A DNA stretch of 64,000 bases from Chitinophagaceae bacterium (GCA_014379345.1 JACMLY010000018.1:1-64000); one strand, 5' to 3'; shown: positions 38,964 to 48,968, counted from the first letter of the stretch. Made by a program: numbers and translations. The notes: generated by a model not told the origin, from the sequence alone.

Positions 38964-39152
38964 TCATGCCCAACCGAATATAGCGTCATCTTCATAAGTG
39001 TAAATCTCATGCATTTTAACAAAATCCGGGTACATGATCTTCCTGGATCGCGATGACTTCGGTAGTAAACACGCGATTCCTTGTTCAATGCTTTCGGCGC
39101 TATCGAGGCCACCGTCAAGATGGTGATTTTGAGATCTAGTACTGTTTTATTA
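38964..39152 (-). other. Unassigned ORF remnant without ATG
   Basis: SQNHHLDGGLDSAESIEQGIACLLPKSSRSRKIMYPDFVKMHEIYTYEDDAIFGWA*; coding-like composition, no start codon found. Confidence 0.3.
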
Positions 39153-39220
39153 CACCTACAGAATTTGGCAGGTTATACAGAAAGGTATGGTAGTTGTTTT
39201 AACCGCATAAATTTGAAACC

Positions 39221-40228
39221 ATGGAACGGAAAATCAAGTTGAGTATTTTGGATCAGTCAATCGTCAGGCAGGGCAGTTCAGCCCGGGATGCTGTTGAAGA
39301 AACTATTGCCACAGTTAAGCTTGCAGAACAACTGGGGTACACACGGTTTTGGATTTCTGAACATCACAATGCTTCTTCTATTGCAGGATCTACCCCTGAG
39401 GTGTTATTGGTGAAACTGGCTGATGAAACGGCTCAAATCCGTATTGGATCAGGAGGGATTATGCTGCCAAATCATAGCGCATTAAAAGTGGCCGAAAATT
39501 TTCGCATGCTTGAAACTCTTTTTCCTGGCCGTATTGATCTCGGAATGGGACGAGCACCGGGAAGTGACCAGATCACCGCAAGAATATTAAATCCCGCAAA
39601 TGATTTTAGTGAAGAAAGCTATCTGTTGCAGTTAACGCATCTTCAACGTTATTTCAATGATACCGCGGCCACCCAATATGGATCATTGCTTGCAGTACCC
39701 CAATCAACTACCATTCCTGCGCAATGGATACTAAGTTCAAGTGGTGGTAGCAGCACCATCGCAGCTCAATACGGTATGGGGCTGGCGGTAGCCAGGTTCA
39801 TTAATGGGCATGCCGGGCCTGAGATGGTGAAAACATACCGCAACCGATTCATGCCCTCGGAACAGTTTCCTGAACCTGCAGAATTACTGGCCATATCAGT
39901 TCTCTGCGCGGACACAGAAGAAAAAGCAGAGCAAATGCGAAAATTGATGGACTACCGCTTGCTGCAATTCGAAAAAGGGAATTTTGACAAACCTGGTGCA
40001 TATGAGTCTATTAAAGATTATACCTTTTCTCCTCAGGAGGAAGCGAGAATTAAATACAATAACGGCCGCGTAGTTTCGGGCACCCAACAACAGGTTAAAC
40101 AACAAATATTGCAACTTGCAACAGATTTTGATATCGATGAAATAATGGTTGCCACAATGACTGATAATGCAGCCGACCGGAAAAGGTCTTTTGAATTGCT
40201 TGCAGATGTCTTTAAACTGACCGCGTGA
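39221..40228 (+). CDS. LLM class flavin-dependent oxidoreductase
   Basis: YTRFWISEHHN, IRIGSGGIMLPNHSALKVAENFRMLE, GRIDLGMGRAPG. Confidence 0.92.
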   Translation: MERKIKLSILDQSIVRQGSSARDAVEETIATVKLAEQLGYTRFWISEHHNASSIAGSTPEVLLVKLADETAQIRIGSGGIMLPNHSALKVAENFRMLETLFPGRIDLGMGRAPGSDQITARILNPANDFSEESYLLQLTHLQRYFNDTAATQYGSLLAVPQSTTIPAQWILSSSGGSSTIAAQYGMGLAVARFINGHAGPEMVKTYRNRFMPSEQFPEPAELLAISVLCADTEEKAEQMRKLMDYRLLQFEKGNFDKPGAYESIKDYTFSPQEEARIKYNNGRVVSGTQQQVKQQILQLATDFDIDEIMVATMTDNAADRKRSFELLADVFKLTA

Positions 40229-40328
40229 TGACAAACAGGTTCGAAATTTCACCGATCTCGGGCAGTCCGGTAAAAATAAATTCAAACATTAAATACGATT
40301 GGCACACCTTTCGCCGTTTACTAATCGG

Positions 40329-40388
40329 TTTTTCATAGGATATTGGATTTTAAAAACGGGGCTGGATTTCTATCCTGGCCCCTTTTTA
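40329..40388 (+). terminator. Terminator-like repeated element, copy 1
   Basis: TTTTTCATAGGATATTGGATTTTAAAAACGGGGCTGGATTTCTATCCTGGCCCCTTTTTA; near-identical copy at 49555. Confidence 0.75.
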
Positions 40389-40702
40389 TTTTTAATTGCT
40401 TACAATCTCTTCAGATCAATACCTTCAAACATAGTCCAGTTACGCGTTTCCGTTCAGTATTTCCTTTTCAATTGTGATTGTTTAACATATGTTCATAACT
40501 ATTGCTTGTTATTCGTGCAATAATTTTATTTACCGGCTTATGGGGTTTTGTAGAAAAAAAACCACTAACAGAAAATTTCTGAAGGCTGATACCCGACTGG
40601 CATCCCGGTAAAGCTATCCGCTAAAAAAAATTTCAATTTAATTTCTACATCTAAAGAGTGGCTATTGTTATGACAAGGGTCGGTGAATATTTCAAGCGTC
40701 AT

Positions 40703-41449
40703 CTATTTGAGCCGGAATTGGATGGGCTGCTTCTTATAGGATTTTACTTTACGACCTTTCTGTACGGCAGGTACCCATTTGGGAGATTGCTTTATCAGCC
40801 TGATGGCCTCATCATCAAGGGTAAATTCAACAGACTTTACCAGAAATTCATCCTCTATTTTTCCTTCCTTATCAATAATAAAATTGACGATCACGGTTCC
40901 CTGTATCTCTTTTGAAACCGCAGCTTCGGGATATTTTAGATTCTTACTTAAATACCTGCCCCAGGATCCAGCTGTGCCTGGAAAAATCGATTCATTCTCA
41001 TCGTCGTTTTTTGATGCATTGTTCTGCTCTCCTTTTGCATCTGAAGCCCTCCATATGGAGATAAGACCACCCATTGCATATTCTTTTTTCATGATCACAC
41101 TGCTTGTATCGCTAAAGAAATACCAGGTTCCATCCAATTTCCCTTCAATTACATGGCCAATTGAATCGAGCGTGCCATCGGGTCGCATATATGAAAACCG
41201 GCCATTAGGTCTTTTCGCTTCTCTATCTTTATATTCTTCCAGCGTTAACATCGGACCGCCGATTTTATAATTATAATGCTGCCAACAGGTATCATTCACA
41301 AATCTTACTCTTGTAAAAAAACGGGCATTTTCAACCTTGGCAACATTATTCCATGCAGAATCCCAGAGATAAAAAAGGTCATCATTTTTACTTTTCTGAC
41401 TGAAAGAAACGGTGGCAATAAAAAACAGGAGCATTGTAATAAAATACTT
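40703..41449 (-). CDS. TonB C-terminal domain protein (energy transducer TonB)
   Basis: YPEAAVSKEIQGTVIVNFIIDKEGKIEDEFLVKSV...WVPAVQKGRKVKSYKKQPIQFRLK. Confidence 0.85.
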   Translation of the reverse strand, partial: KYFITMLLFFIATVSFSQKSKNDDLFYLWDSAWNNVAKVENARFFTRVRFVNDTCWQHYNYKIGGPMLTLEEYKDREAKRPNGRFSYMRPDGTLDSIGHVIEGKLDGTWYFFSDTSSVIMKKEYAMGGLISIWRASDAKGEQNNASKNDDENESIFPGTAGSWGRYLSKNLKYPEAAVSKEIQGTVIVNFIIDKEGKIEDEFLVKSVEFTLDDEAIRLIKQSPKWVPAVQKGRKVKSYKKQPIQFRLK

Positions 41450-41722
41450 CATGCGATAAACATACAAACTAACATAGAAATTTTATAACAATTCAACCAC
41501 ATACCGGGAAAAAAGATAATGTAAAATTAACGGCTGCTGTACCAGGTTTTATTCCTTTTGTAAGAGACAATCATGAAACCAGCAAATAAAATTGAAGCCG
41601 GGGTTACCGGTGCACCACTCTTGCAGTATTGCAGGAAGTCTTCATAAAATTGGTCCAAATCATTCCGTGCAAAACTTTGTGCAAAATGAATTGCTTTCGA
41701 ATTACCTCGTTATTCAGTTTCT

Positions 41723-42655
41723 TTGGAAATGATTAAACTAAAGGTCGCAATCTGCGTAGCTATATGTATTAGCCCTATTATTTACGGTCAATCTGGAAAG
41801 CCGATTCCTTATAAAGATTATATAACCTCAGAATTAACGATCCGCAAAAATTTATATTACGCATCGAATATTCCCGGTGAAACCAGGAAGAAATATTACC
41901 GGTTTGATATTTATTATGCTGCAAAGGACAGTTCCACAAAAAGACCCCTTATCATCTGGATGCATGGTGGCGGCTTTAAATTTGGTTCAAAAAAAGCAAA
42001 AGGCATCCGGCTATGGAGTAAAAGTTTTGCGCGGCGGGGATATGTATGCGTAGCTATTAATTATCGCCTGAGTAAAAAAAATCCATTAAGGAATTTCACT
42101 TCACTGGTTCAAGGATGTTATGAAGCCGTACAGGATGTTACGCAGGCCATAACTTTTTTTAAAGCCAACGAAGCCTCATTTGGGATCGACACGAATCTCA
42201 TAATACTGGCAGGCAATTCTGCAGGTGCTATCATTGCTTTGCAAACCGTCTATAGCAGTTATTCAGATCTAACGAAGCTTATCGATAGCGGATATGAAAG
42301 TCCCCCGGCCACTGATCATAACTCTAGTAACATTAAAGCAGTTATCAATTTTTGGGGAGCAATATTTAATACTGCCTGGTTAAAAAATGCAAATGTTCCA
42401 ATTGTGAGTGTTCATGGCAAAAAGGATCGCATTGTCCCTTATGATCATAAAGGCTCACCTCTTTATGGAAGCTTCGCTATTCACCAAAAGGCTGATTCAT
42501 TAAAAATCCCCAACCGGGTAAAAACTTATGATCGTTACGGTCATGAATTGCAAAAACATTTCATTCCCATCTTAAGAAGTGCAGCTACCAAGCGACGATG
42601 GCTGACAGCCGGGAGTTTTGCTGCGGATTTTTTATATAATGAGCTGATGCAGTAA
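41723..42655 (+). CDS. Alpha/beta hydrolase (esterase/lipase family)
   Basis: IWMHGGGFKFGSKKAKG, LAGNSAGAIIALQ, HGKKDRIVPYD, DRYGHELQK. Confidence 0.88.
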   Translation: MEMIKLKVAICVAICISPIIYGQSGKPIPYKDYITSELTIRKNLYYASNIPGETRKKYYRFDIYYAAKDSSTKRPLIIWMHGGGFKFGSKKAKGIRLWSKSFARRGYVCVAINYRLSKKNPLRNFTSLVQGCYEAVQDVTQAITFFKANEASFGIDTNLIILAGNSAGAIIALQTVYSSYSDLTKLIDSGYESPPATDHNSSNIKAVINFWGAIFNTAWLKNANVPIVSVHGKKDRIVPYDHKGSPLYGSFAIHQKADSLKIPNRVKTYDRYGHELQKHFIPILRSAATKRRWLTAGSFAADFLYNELMQ

Positions 42656-43058
42656 CCCCACCAAGTATAAACGAATATGTAAAAAATACGGTACTGAATA
42701 TGTTAATTGCGTTAACTTATCGTAAATACTGCAGGCCCATTACTCATCGTTTGCACTTACTGAAATACGTTGGGCGTCATTGCGATTTTATTCTAAAGCT
42801 CAGGACTGACAATGGTTTCAGGCGATGCGTTTGATGTTTAGGATAAATAAAAAGCCCAAATGATGGTTTGGCTTCATGATCTTTCCATTTTACATTTGTA
42901 TCACCAAACCAAAACATCTGCGTATGACCGATGTGGTTCTTAGACAGAAACACATTTGAATTTAATCTTATCTTTTGCCTGCCGCCATTTGTTTTCTAGC
43001 CTTGCTGCCATAGCAAATTTTTAAAGAAAACCATCTATTATTTATTAAACTTTAATTT

Positions 43059-43460
43059 ATGAAAACAGTAATCAGCACCTTAAGCAGAATCGCAATCGTT
43101 GTGGTAGCAGTCTTCACTATGTCATTTTCACAAACAACAGGCAATCCGGGTAAAAACGAAAATCCGGCAGAATTGAAGTACATCGGAAGCATCGGCAACC
43201 AACCTCAGTTTCAGTTGAGTCTTAACAATACTGAATCAGATGAATTTGTTGTCACCATCAGGAACAAAGCGGGTGAAGTACTTTACAAAGAGAGAATTAA
43301 AGGCGCCAATATTTCAAGAAAGTATCAACTGAATACAGAAGACGCTAATTCAACCGGAGTAACTTTTGAAGTGGTAAGCAAAAAAGATAAATCACGTGTA
43401 GCTTACACGATCAATGAAACATCAAGGTTAGTACAGGACGTATCTGTTACTACATTATAA
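43059..43460 (+). CDS. Hypothetical secreted protein
   Basis: Signal peptide then KYIGSIGNQPQFQLSLNN...; beta-sandwich-like. Confidence 0.65.
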   Translation: MKTVISTLSRIAIVVVAVFTMSFSQTTGNPGKNENPAELKYIGSIGNQPQFQLSLNNTESDEFVVTIRNKAGEVLYKERIKGANISRKYQLNTEDANSTGVTFEVVSKKDKSRVAYTINETSRLVQDVSVTTL

Positions 43461-43511
43461 GATATTTCTGGAAGGGTCTATCGGATACTTTAGAAGTATC
43501 AGCCGCTAAAT

Positions 43512-43570
43512 AATTTCACGCAGGAATCGAAAGTTATCTTAATAACTCCTCCTTTTCTGCGTGAAATTTT
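43512..43570. repeat. Hairpin AATTTCACGCAG...CTGCGTGAAATT with inner AGTTAT/ATAACT
   Basis: Nested inverted repeat downstream of 43460. Confidence 0.8.
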
Positions 43571-43603
43571 AGATGTAGCGTCAAAAATATTTAAATCAGT
43601 ATC

Positions 43604-43672
43604 ATGAAAAAGCAAACAGTTCTTTCTCTTCTGAGAAGGTTATTTGAGAATATTAAATATCCAATGGGATAA
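43604..43672 (+). CDS. Candidate micropeptide, 22 aa
   Basis: ATG..TAA translating to MKKQTVLSLLRRLFENIKYPMG; TTTAAA in the 15 nt before ATG as in the array. Confidence 0.3.
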   Translation: MKKQTVLSLLRRLFENIKYPMG

Positions 43673-43808
43673 GGTAAACAGTAACCTGATTGGCCGTTTC
43701 AACTGATAATCGGATATCTCCCGACGCCTTTGTTCACATCAATTTAAATGTAGTATTTTCAAGTCGGCTTTATGTTTTACTGAAATAGAAATTATTGATT
43801 GCAATTTC

Positions 43809-44186
43809 ATGAAGGACTTTAAAAAATATTACATTATCCCGGCGACCCCTGAAGAAGTATATATTGCTTTAACAAATCCGGTCACGATAGAACTATGGAC
43901 AGGGGAGAAGGCCGAGATGTCGACCTTGCCTGGCAGTGAATTTTCTTTATGGGAAGACAGCATTGTTGGAAAAAACCTTGACTTTACAGAAGGTAAAAAA
44001 ATTATGCAGCAGTGGTATTTTGGTGACCAGGAGCAGGACTCTATTGTAACCATTCTCCTTCACCCTCATAAACAGGGAACCTCCGTTGAATTAAAGCATA
44101 CGAATATTCCTGATGATGACTATGATGGGATCGTTGAGGGATGGAATGAAGCTTATTTTGGTGCACTTGCGGAGTTTTATCAATAA
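43809..44186 (+). CDS. SRPBCC/AHSA1 family protein
   Basis: YIIPATPEEVYIALTNPVTIELWTG...GFNEAYFGAL-like ending. Confidence 0.82.
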   Translation: MKDFKKYYIIPATPEEVYIALTNPVTIELWTGEKAEMSTLPGSEFSLWEDSIVGKNLDFTEGKKIMQQWYFGDQEQDSIVTILLHPHKQGTSVELKHTNIPDDDYDGIVEGWNEAYFGALAEFYQ

Positions 44187-44189
44187 AAA

Positions 44190-46091
44190 TCAATCCCGCA
44201 CCGGGGATTGAGTTATTGCTTCAAAATCAAACTGCATCTCGTTCAATTTACGATATAGTCCATTATTGCTCATCAACTGCTGGTGTGTTCCCATTTCAAG
44301 TACAATCCCTTTATCGATCACAACAATTTTATCTGCATTGCGAATGGTGGATAGCCTGTGTGCAATTACAAAGGAAGTACGGCCCTTCATGAGGTTCTCA
44401 AGGGCTTCCTGTACAAGCTGTTCGCTTTCACTATCGAGAGAAGAAGTGGCCTCATCTAAAATCAAGATTGCCGGATCCTTCAAAATGGCCCTGGCAATGG
44501 CAATGCGTTGACGTTGTCCTCCGCTTAATTTAATTCCTCTTTCTCCCACAACCGTATTGTATTGTTCAGGAAATCTTGAAACAAATTCGTGCGCATTCGC
44601 TTTCATGGCAGCCTCTACGATCTCGTTATCGCCGACGCCTGGTTTTCCATAGGCAATATTTTCTTTAATTGTTCCTCCAAACAGCAAAACATCCTGCGGA
44701 ACAAAAGCCATTTGCATGCGCAGTTGGGATAAAGGAAAAGAACCTGCCGGCTTTTCATCAATTAAGATGACACCTCCATCTGGTTCATAAAACCGGAGCA
44801 GCAAAGAAACGATCGTACTCTTACCCGCACCACTCGGGCCAACAATAGCAATCTGCTCTCCGTTTTTTGCGCTGAGTGTGATATTTTTCAATACCTGTAC
44901 ATCTTTCCGGGTAGGATAGCTAAATGCCACCTGATCAAAGCGCACATTGCCTTTTAAAATATTTGGTGGCTCGATGATCGTTTGTTTTAAGTCTACTGGT
45001 TCGCCCTCACTTCGCAGGATTTCCCTTATGCTCTCTGTAGCACCCAATGTTTTCTGTAATTGCGAAAACATATCTGCAAATCCGGCAAAAGTTCCACCTA
45101 CAAACATGGAGAAAATAACAAACATCGTTAGTGAACCTATGGTAAGTTGTCCTGATTGAATCATATTGGCTCCATACCACATTACGAATGCAATGGCTCC
45201 AAACACGCTAAAGATCATAAAGGATACAAACGCACCGCGATAACGGGCATTCGATATTGCGGTATCCACTACGGCATAAATACTTTTTACGTAACGGCCA
45301 ATTTCATAAAATTCATTTGTGAAGGCTTTCACCACAGTTATTCCCTGGAATGTTTCCTGTACAATCGTTCCACTTTCGGCCAATTGATCCTGCGCTTTTC
45401 TGGACATTTTGCGGATTCTCATACCGAATACTACTGCAAGAACTGCGATGACAGGCACTACTGCCAACATAACCAGCGCCAGCTTTGTACTGATCCAGAA
45501 TATAAAGGCAAGGCCGATAATCAATGTAAAGATCCCGCGCAGAAACTCAGCCAGAGTGAATGAAATGGCATCCTGTATCTGTGAAAGATCTGAAGAAATT
45601 CGATTACTGAGTTCGCCAACTCTTTTCTCGGTGAAGAATGTCATAGGCATGCTTAGTAATTTACTGTATACATCCTTACGCATGTCTGCCAATGATTTCT
45701 CACCAACCTCAGTAAGTAAATAAACCCGCATGTAAGAGAAGATGGTCTGAATACCTAGCTGAATAAAGATCAGCATCAATGTGGTATTCAAACTCCATCG
45801 TATATTTTTCAAATTGAAACCGAATTCCGAGCCAATATTGCCAGTACCTATTCCTGACATATTTGTACCGGGAGAAGCAGCGTCGATCATTTTACCCAGG
45901 AACAGCGGAAACAAGCTGGTTGTAAATGCAGAAAGCGCAATAAATACCAGGCTCAATATAAATTTGCTGCGGTATGGTCGTAAATAAGAAAAGAGTACCA
46001 GCGCCTGTCCTAAACTTTCCTTAGATATTTTTACCTTCTTTGGCTCTACACGTTTGCCGTTATTATCGAATGTTTTCCTTCCCCTGGCCAT
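44190..46091 (-). CDS. ABC transporter ATP-binding protein/permease (MsbA-like)
   Basis: TM domain, Walker A GPSGAGKST, LSGGQRQRIAIARAILKDPAILILDEATSSLD; start trimmed to MARGRK. Confidence 0.93.
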   Translation of the reverse strand: MARGRKTFDNNGKRVEPKKVKISKESLGQALVLFSYLRPYRSKFILSLVFIALSAFTTSLFPLFLGKMIDAASPGTNMSGIGTGNIGSEFGFNLKNIRWSLNTTLMLIFIQLGIQTIFSYMRVYLLTEVGEKSLADMRKDVYSKLLSMPMTFFTEKRVGELSNRISSDLSQIQDAISFTLAEFLRGIFTLIIGLAFIFWISTKLALVMLAVVPVIAVLAVVFGMRIRKMSRKAQDQLAESGTIVQETFQGITVVKAFTNEFYEIGRYVKSIYAVVDTAISNARYRGAFVSFMIFSVFGAIAFVMWYGANMIQSGQLTIGSLTMFVIFSMFVGGTFAGFADMFSQLQKTLGATESIREILRSEGEPVDLKQTIIEPPNILKGNVRFDQVAFSYPTRKDVQVLKNITLSAKNGEQIAIVGPSGAGKSTIVSLLLRFYEPDGGVILIDEKPAGSFPLSQLRMQMAFVPQDVLLFGGTIKENIAYGKPGVGDNEIVEAAMKANAHEFVSRFPEQYNTVVGERGIKLSGGQRQRIAIARAILKDPAILILDEATSSLDSESEQLVQEALENLMKGRTSFVIAHRLSTIRNADKIVVIDKGIVLEMGTHQQLMSNNGLYRKLNEMQFDFEAITQSPVRD

Positions 46092-46272
46092 AATATGCGT
46101 TGCAATGATTGATTGATTAATGACTATTATTCGCAGATTCAGCCAGATACATTCATTGAAAAAATGCCTGGCAAATATCTTGTAAGATAACCAGATTGTG
46201 CCCAGCATATACACTCTGGAAAATCATCACTGATAAGGGAGACGTAAATAACAAAGAAATATTTTGCGTTAC

Positions 46273-46740
46273 TTAATAAACATCCACAATGGTTAGGAGA
46301 GTAGTATTAAAAAGAAAGCTATCACCCGCTTTTTTGTTCTGTAGTGATCTTGCAAGCGGTGCATGCGGAGAAAGAAAAAAAACAATATTCGAATCAATCG
46401 TTTGCTTACCCAACCCCGCAGCAATGAAAAATGAGATTCCGGAACATTCTAAAAAGGAACCAGCATGTCCGAATGTATAAATGATACTTGCATCGATAGA
46501 ATGGAGAGTTGCCAGTTCCTTTAGGTTTTCTGCGAGTTGCCGGGAATGCATTTCCTGTTCTAAATGATTCATTGCTCTTGAGGTTTCATATTTATCACCC
46601 GCAGAGCTTTTTTCTTCAAGATTCGCTGCCTGCTGCGCACTTTCAACAGTAGATTTTACCGCTTCGATCCTTTTTTGAATCATTGACTGGCATAATTGCT
46701 TCAATTCATTTTTAAAAGCTATTTTTTGTTGATCGCTCAT
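46273..46740 (-). CDS. Hypothetical protein, GreA/GreB-like arrangement
   Basis: KSSAGDKYETSRAMNHLEQEMHSRQL helical region plus C-terminal domain. Confidence 0.55.
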   Translation of the reverse strand: MSDQQKIAFKNELKQLCQSMIQKRIEAVKSTVESAQQAANLEEKSSAGDKYETSRAMNHLEQEMHSRQLAENLKELATLHSIDASIIYTFGHAGSFLECSGISFFIAAGLGKQTIDSNIVFFLSPHAPLARSLQNKKAGDSFLFNTTLLTIVDVY

Positions 46741-46777
46741 TAACTACCTGTTCTCATTTCAAACAATATTATCGGTA

Positions 46778-46960
46778 TTACCGAATAGCCCGTACCGCAT
46801 CAATAAATTCAGCCAGTGCATCGGTCGTTTTATCGATAAGGTCGGGTGGCAAAAACTCATAGATATCTAGGCGCCTACCTGTTCTGGATTCTGCAATTGC
46901 ATCCAGCAGCTCCGGAATGGTGATCTCCTTCAACCGTGCAATAATATATGCTTGTTCCAT
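46778..46960 (-). CDS. Small hypothetical protein (60 aa)
   Basis: MEQAYIIARLKEITIPELLDAIAESRTGRRLDIYEF. Confidence 0.55.
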   Translation of the reverse strand: MEQAYIIARLKEITIPELLDAIAESRTGRRLDIYEFLPPDLIDKTTDALAEFIDAVRAIR

Positions 46961-47131
46961 AACCCAAAATACGCATTTTATATAACCCATGTTGGCTGGC
47001 AATCTGTGCTGCAATCATTCAAATTCAGTTTATATCATATTTTAATAAATAATCTGTTAAACTTTGCGTTTAAGTGAAGGTCTCAGTGTTGTGAAATTAT
47101 TATGTTTAATTCCTGATCAAATAATAACCCC

Positions 47132-47740
47132 ATGAAAAAGTTAATGCTTTTAGCCTCCATTTGCCTTGGAATTTTAGCTATTGCAGCTATTCCCGAGAAG
47201 GCAGAGGCACAAGGAAGACGTAAACCTGCAAAAGTCCGGGTAGTAAGACATCATCATACAAGGGTAGTTAAAATACGTCCCAGAGTTGTAAGAAGGGCCC
47301 ATATCCGCTATACACATTTACCAAGGTGGGGAACAGTCGTAACCACCAGGCCTGTCGGTGCACTGGTTATAGCATCAAATTATGGTCCTTATCATTTTCA
47401 TAACGGCATTTATTATGTACACCGTAAACCTGGTTTTACAATTGTTCGCCCGGCTGCGGGAATCAGGATAAGGGTTTTACCAGTAGGCTACAGGCATATG
47501 ATCATCAGAAGCAGGCCTTATTATTACTATTACGGCACATTTTATACAAAGGCCGATAACAACGATGAATACATGGTAGTAGATGCCCCGGAAGGAGCTA
47601 TTGTGGATGCTTTGCCGGATGGATATGAAGTAAAGACAATCGGAGACACGGAATATTATGTTCTTGACGATGTATACTATGCTGAAGTGGATACGGATGA
47701 AACAGAGGATGGCGTAGGATACCAGGTTGTAAAGATTTAA
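47132..47740 (+). CDS. DUF6515-like secreted Arg/Tyr-rich protein
   Basis: Signal peptide, HFHNGIYYVHRK, YYYYYGTFY, PEGAIVDALPDGYEVKTIGDTEYYVLDDVYYAEV. Confidence 0.75.
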   Translation: MKKLMLLASICLGILAIAAIPEKAEAQGRRKPAKVRVVRHHHTRVVKIRPRVVRRAHIRYTHLPRWGTVVTTRPVGALVIASNYGPYHFHNGIYYVHRKPGFTIVRPAAGIRIRVLPVGYRHMIIRSRPYYYYYGTFYTKADNNDEYMVVDAPEGAIVDALPDGYEVKTIGDTEYYVLDDVYYAEVDTDETEDGVGYQVVKI

Positions 47741-47779
47741 ACCCGGAATTATATGCTACCCTGATATTGCTCCCTTGCA

Positions 47780-48055
47780 TCAAAATAAAAACACCAATAA
47801 AAAAATAAACATCATACCCACTATTCCACCAATTGCAGAAGCAACTGCATCTATAAAATCGTAACGCCCTTTACCGGTTATTTTTGAAAATAATTCAAAC
47901 CCGTAACTAATGGCTAATACAATTATAAGTGCCAGTAGTGTAGCTAGTAGTATTTGACCAGGTAATAACCACCACAATACCGCCTGTAGTACAACTCCCA
48001 TTAAAATACCCGCAATGAAATGCCTCCATTTATCCGGAGCAATTTTTCTAAACAT
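47780..48055 (-). CDS. Small membrane protein (VanZ-like)
   Basis: DKWRHFIAGILMGVV, KGRYDFIDAVASAIGGIVGM, TM helices. Confidence 0.6.
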   Translation of the reverse strand: MFRKIAPDKWRHFIAGILMGVVLQAVLWWLLPGQILLATLLALIIVLAISYGFELFSKITGKGRYDFIDAVASAIGGIVGMMFIFLLVFLF

Positions 48056-48102
48056 AATGGGAGTGTTGATTAAATATTATTGTATCGTTGTCCTCATAAA
48101 AC

Positions 48103-48221
48103 CTATGTTCTCCTTATGTTTCTATGATTCTATGTGGTAAAAAAATCCTGAGCAATTTTGAAGATTTTGTTTATGCAGTCAATTTACCACATAGAATCAT
48201 AGAAACATAAGGAGAACATAG
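48103..48221. repeat. Palindromic repeat element, copy 2
   Basis: Perfect 39 bp arms CTATGTTCTCCTTATGTTTCTATGATTCTATGTGGTAAA and reverse complement (48183-48221). Confidence 0.97.
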
Positions 48222-48379
48222 ATTATTTAAACTAGTAGGTTCCGCGCAAAGATATCTGCTTGGAAAGCGTAAGGACAAGAAGAATCCAAAAACAAAAACG
48301 GTTCAAAAAGACCAAAGCAGTCGATAAATAAAATATAAAAAACTACTATCCCGCCGGCTTATATCATTTCGATTATAAA

Positions 48380-48411
48380 GAAAGGCAACAACTAAATAGT
48401 TGTTGCCTTTG
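48380..48411 (-). terminator. Intrinsic terminator downstream of hsp20
   Basis: AAAGGCAACAACT-attt-AGTTGTTGCCTTTCTTT. Confidence 0.85.
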
Positions 48412-48420
48412 TCATTTGTT

Positions 48421-48813
48421 CTAGCTGATTTTTATTTCCTGTGCCTCTTTACCAGGAATAATTGGCAAACTCACCTGCAATACGCCATCTTCATACTTTG
48501 CTGAGATGTTTTGTGCGTCAATACCCGGTTCCAAAGCAAAGACCCGTTCAAATCCGCCACGGCTATATTCCCTTAGAACCCAATCGGGTCGAGGAAAACC
48601 TTCCGGTGGTGAATAAGAAACTTTTAACTCATTGCCTTTTACATCAAGATGAAAATTTTCTTTGATGCGGCCGGGTGCAAACACCAGCATTTCGTAACTG
48701 CTGCCGGTTTTGTAAACATTTACTGCAGCTCGCTGCATAGAACGGTAAAGCTGGTGCTGATGCCTGCTTCCGTGTTGGGCGCCTTTTGCGGCACATGACT
48801 GATTGTAGTACAT
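48421..48813 (-). CDS. Hsp20/alpha-crystallin family protein
   Basis: FHLDVKGNELKVSYSPPEG, ISAKYEDGVLQVSLPI. Confidence 0.88.
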   Translation of the reverse strand: MYYNQSCAAKGAQHGSRHQHQLYRSMQRAAVNVYKTGSSYEMLVFAPGRIKENFHLDVKGNELKVSYSPPEGFPRPDWVLREYSRGGFERVFALEPGIDAQNISAKYEDGVLQVSLPIIPGKEAQEIKIS

Positions 48814-48968
48814 GTTTTTTCTTTTTTAAATGATTAGAATGATTAACACTTAAGTAGACGAACCAACCCGGATTATATTTTAAAAATCATTTAGGGAAAC
48901 ACCAAAAACCCCTCACAGTATAATAAGGAGGATCGAAGAGTAACTGAAGTCATAAAGAACACAATAAC

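Noticed and set aside
41573-41647. 24-codon ORF MKPANKIEAGVTGAPLLQYCRKSS
   Set aside because: No paralogue, promoter or terminator; indistinguishable from chance
42780-43010. Minus-strand open frame ...NVFLSKNHIGHTQMFWFGDTNVKWKDHEAKPSFGLFIYPKH...
   Set aside because: No family recognised, no convincing start codon and overlaps a terminator-like hairpin; insufficient support
45156-45723. Plus-strand ORFs (45156-45563, 45409-45723) inside the MsbA-like gene
   Set aside because: Antisense to a well-supported ABC transporter
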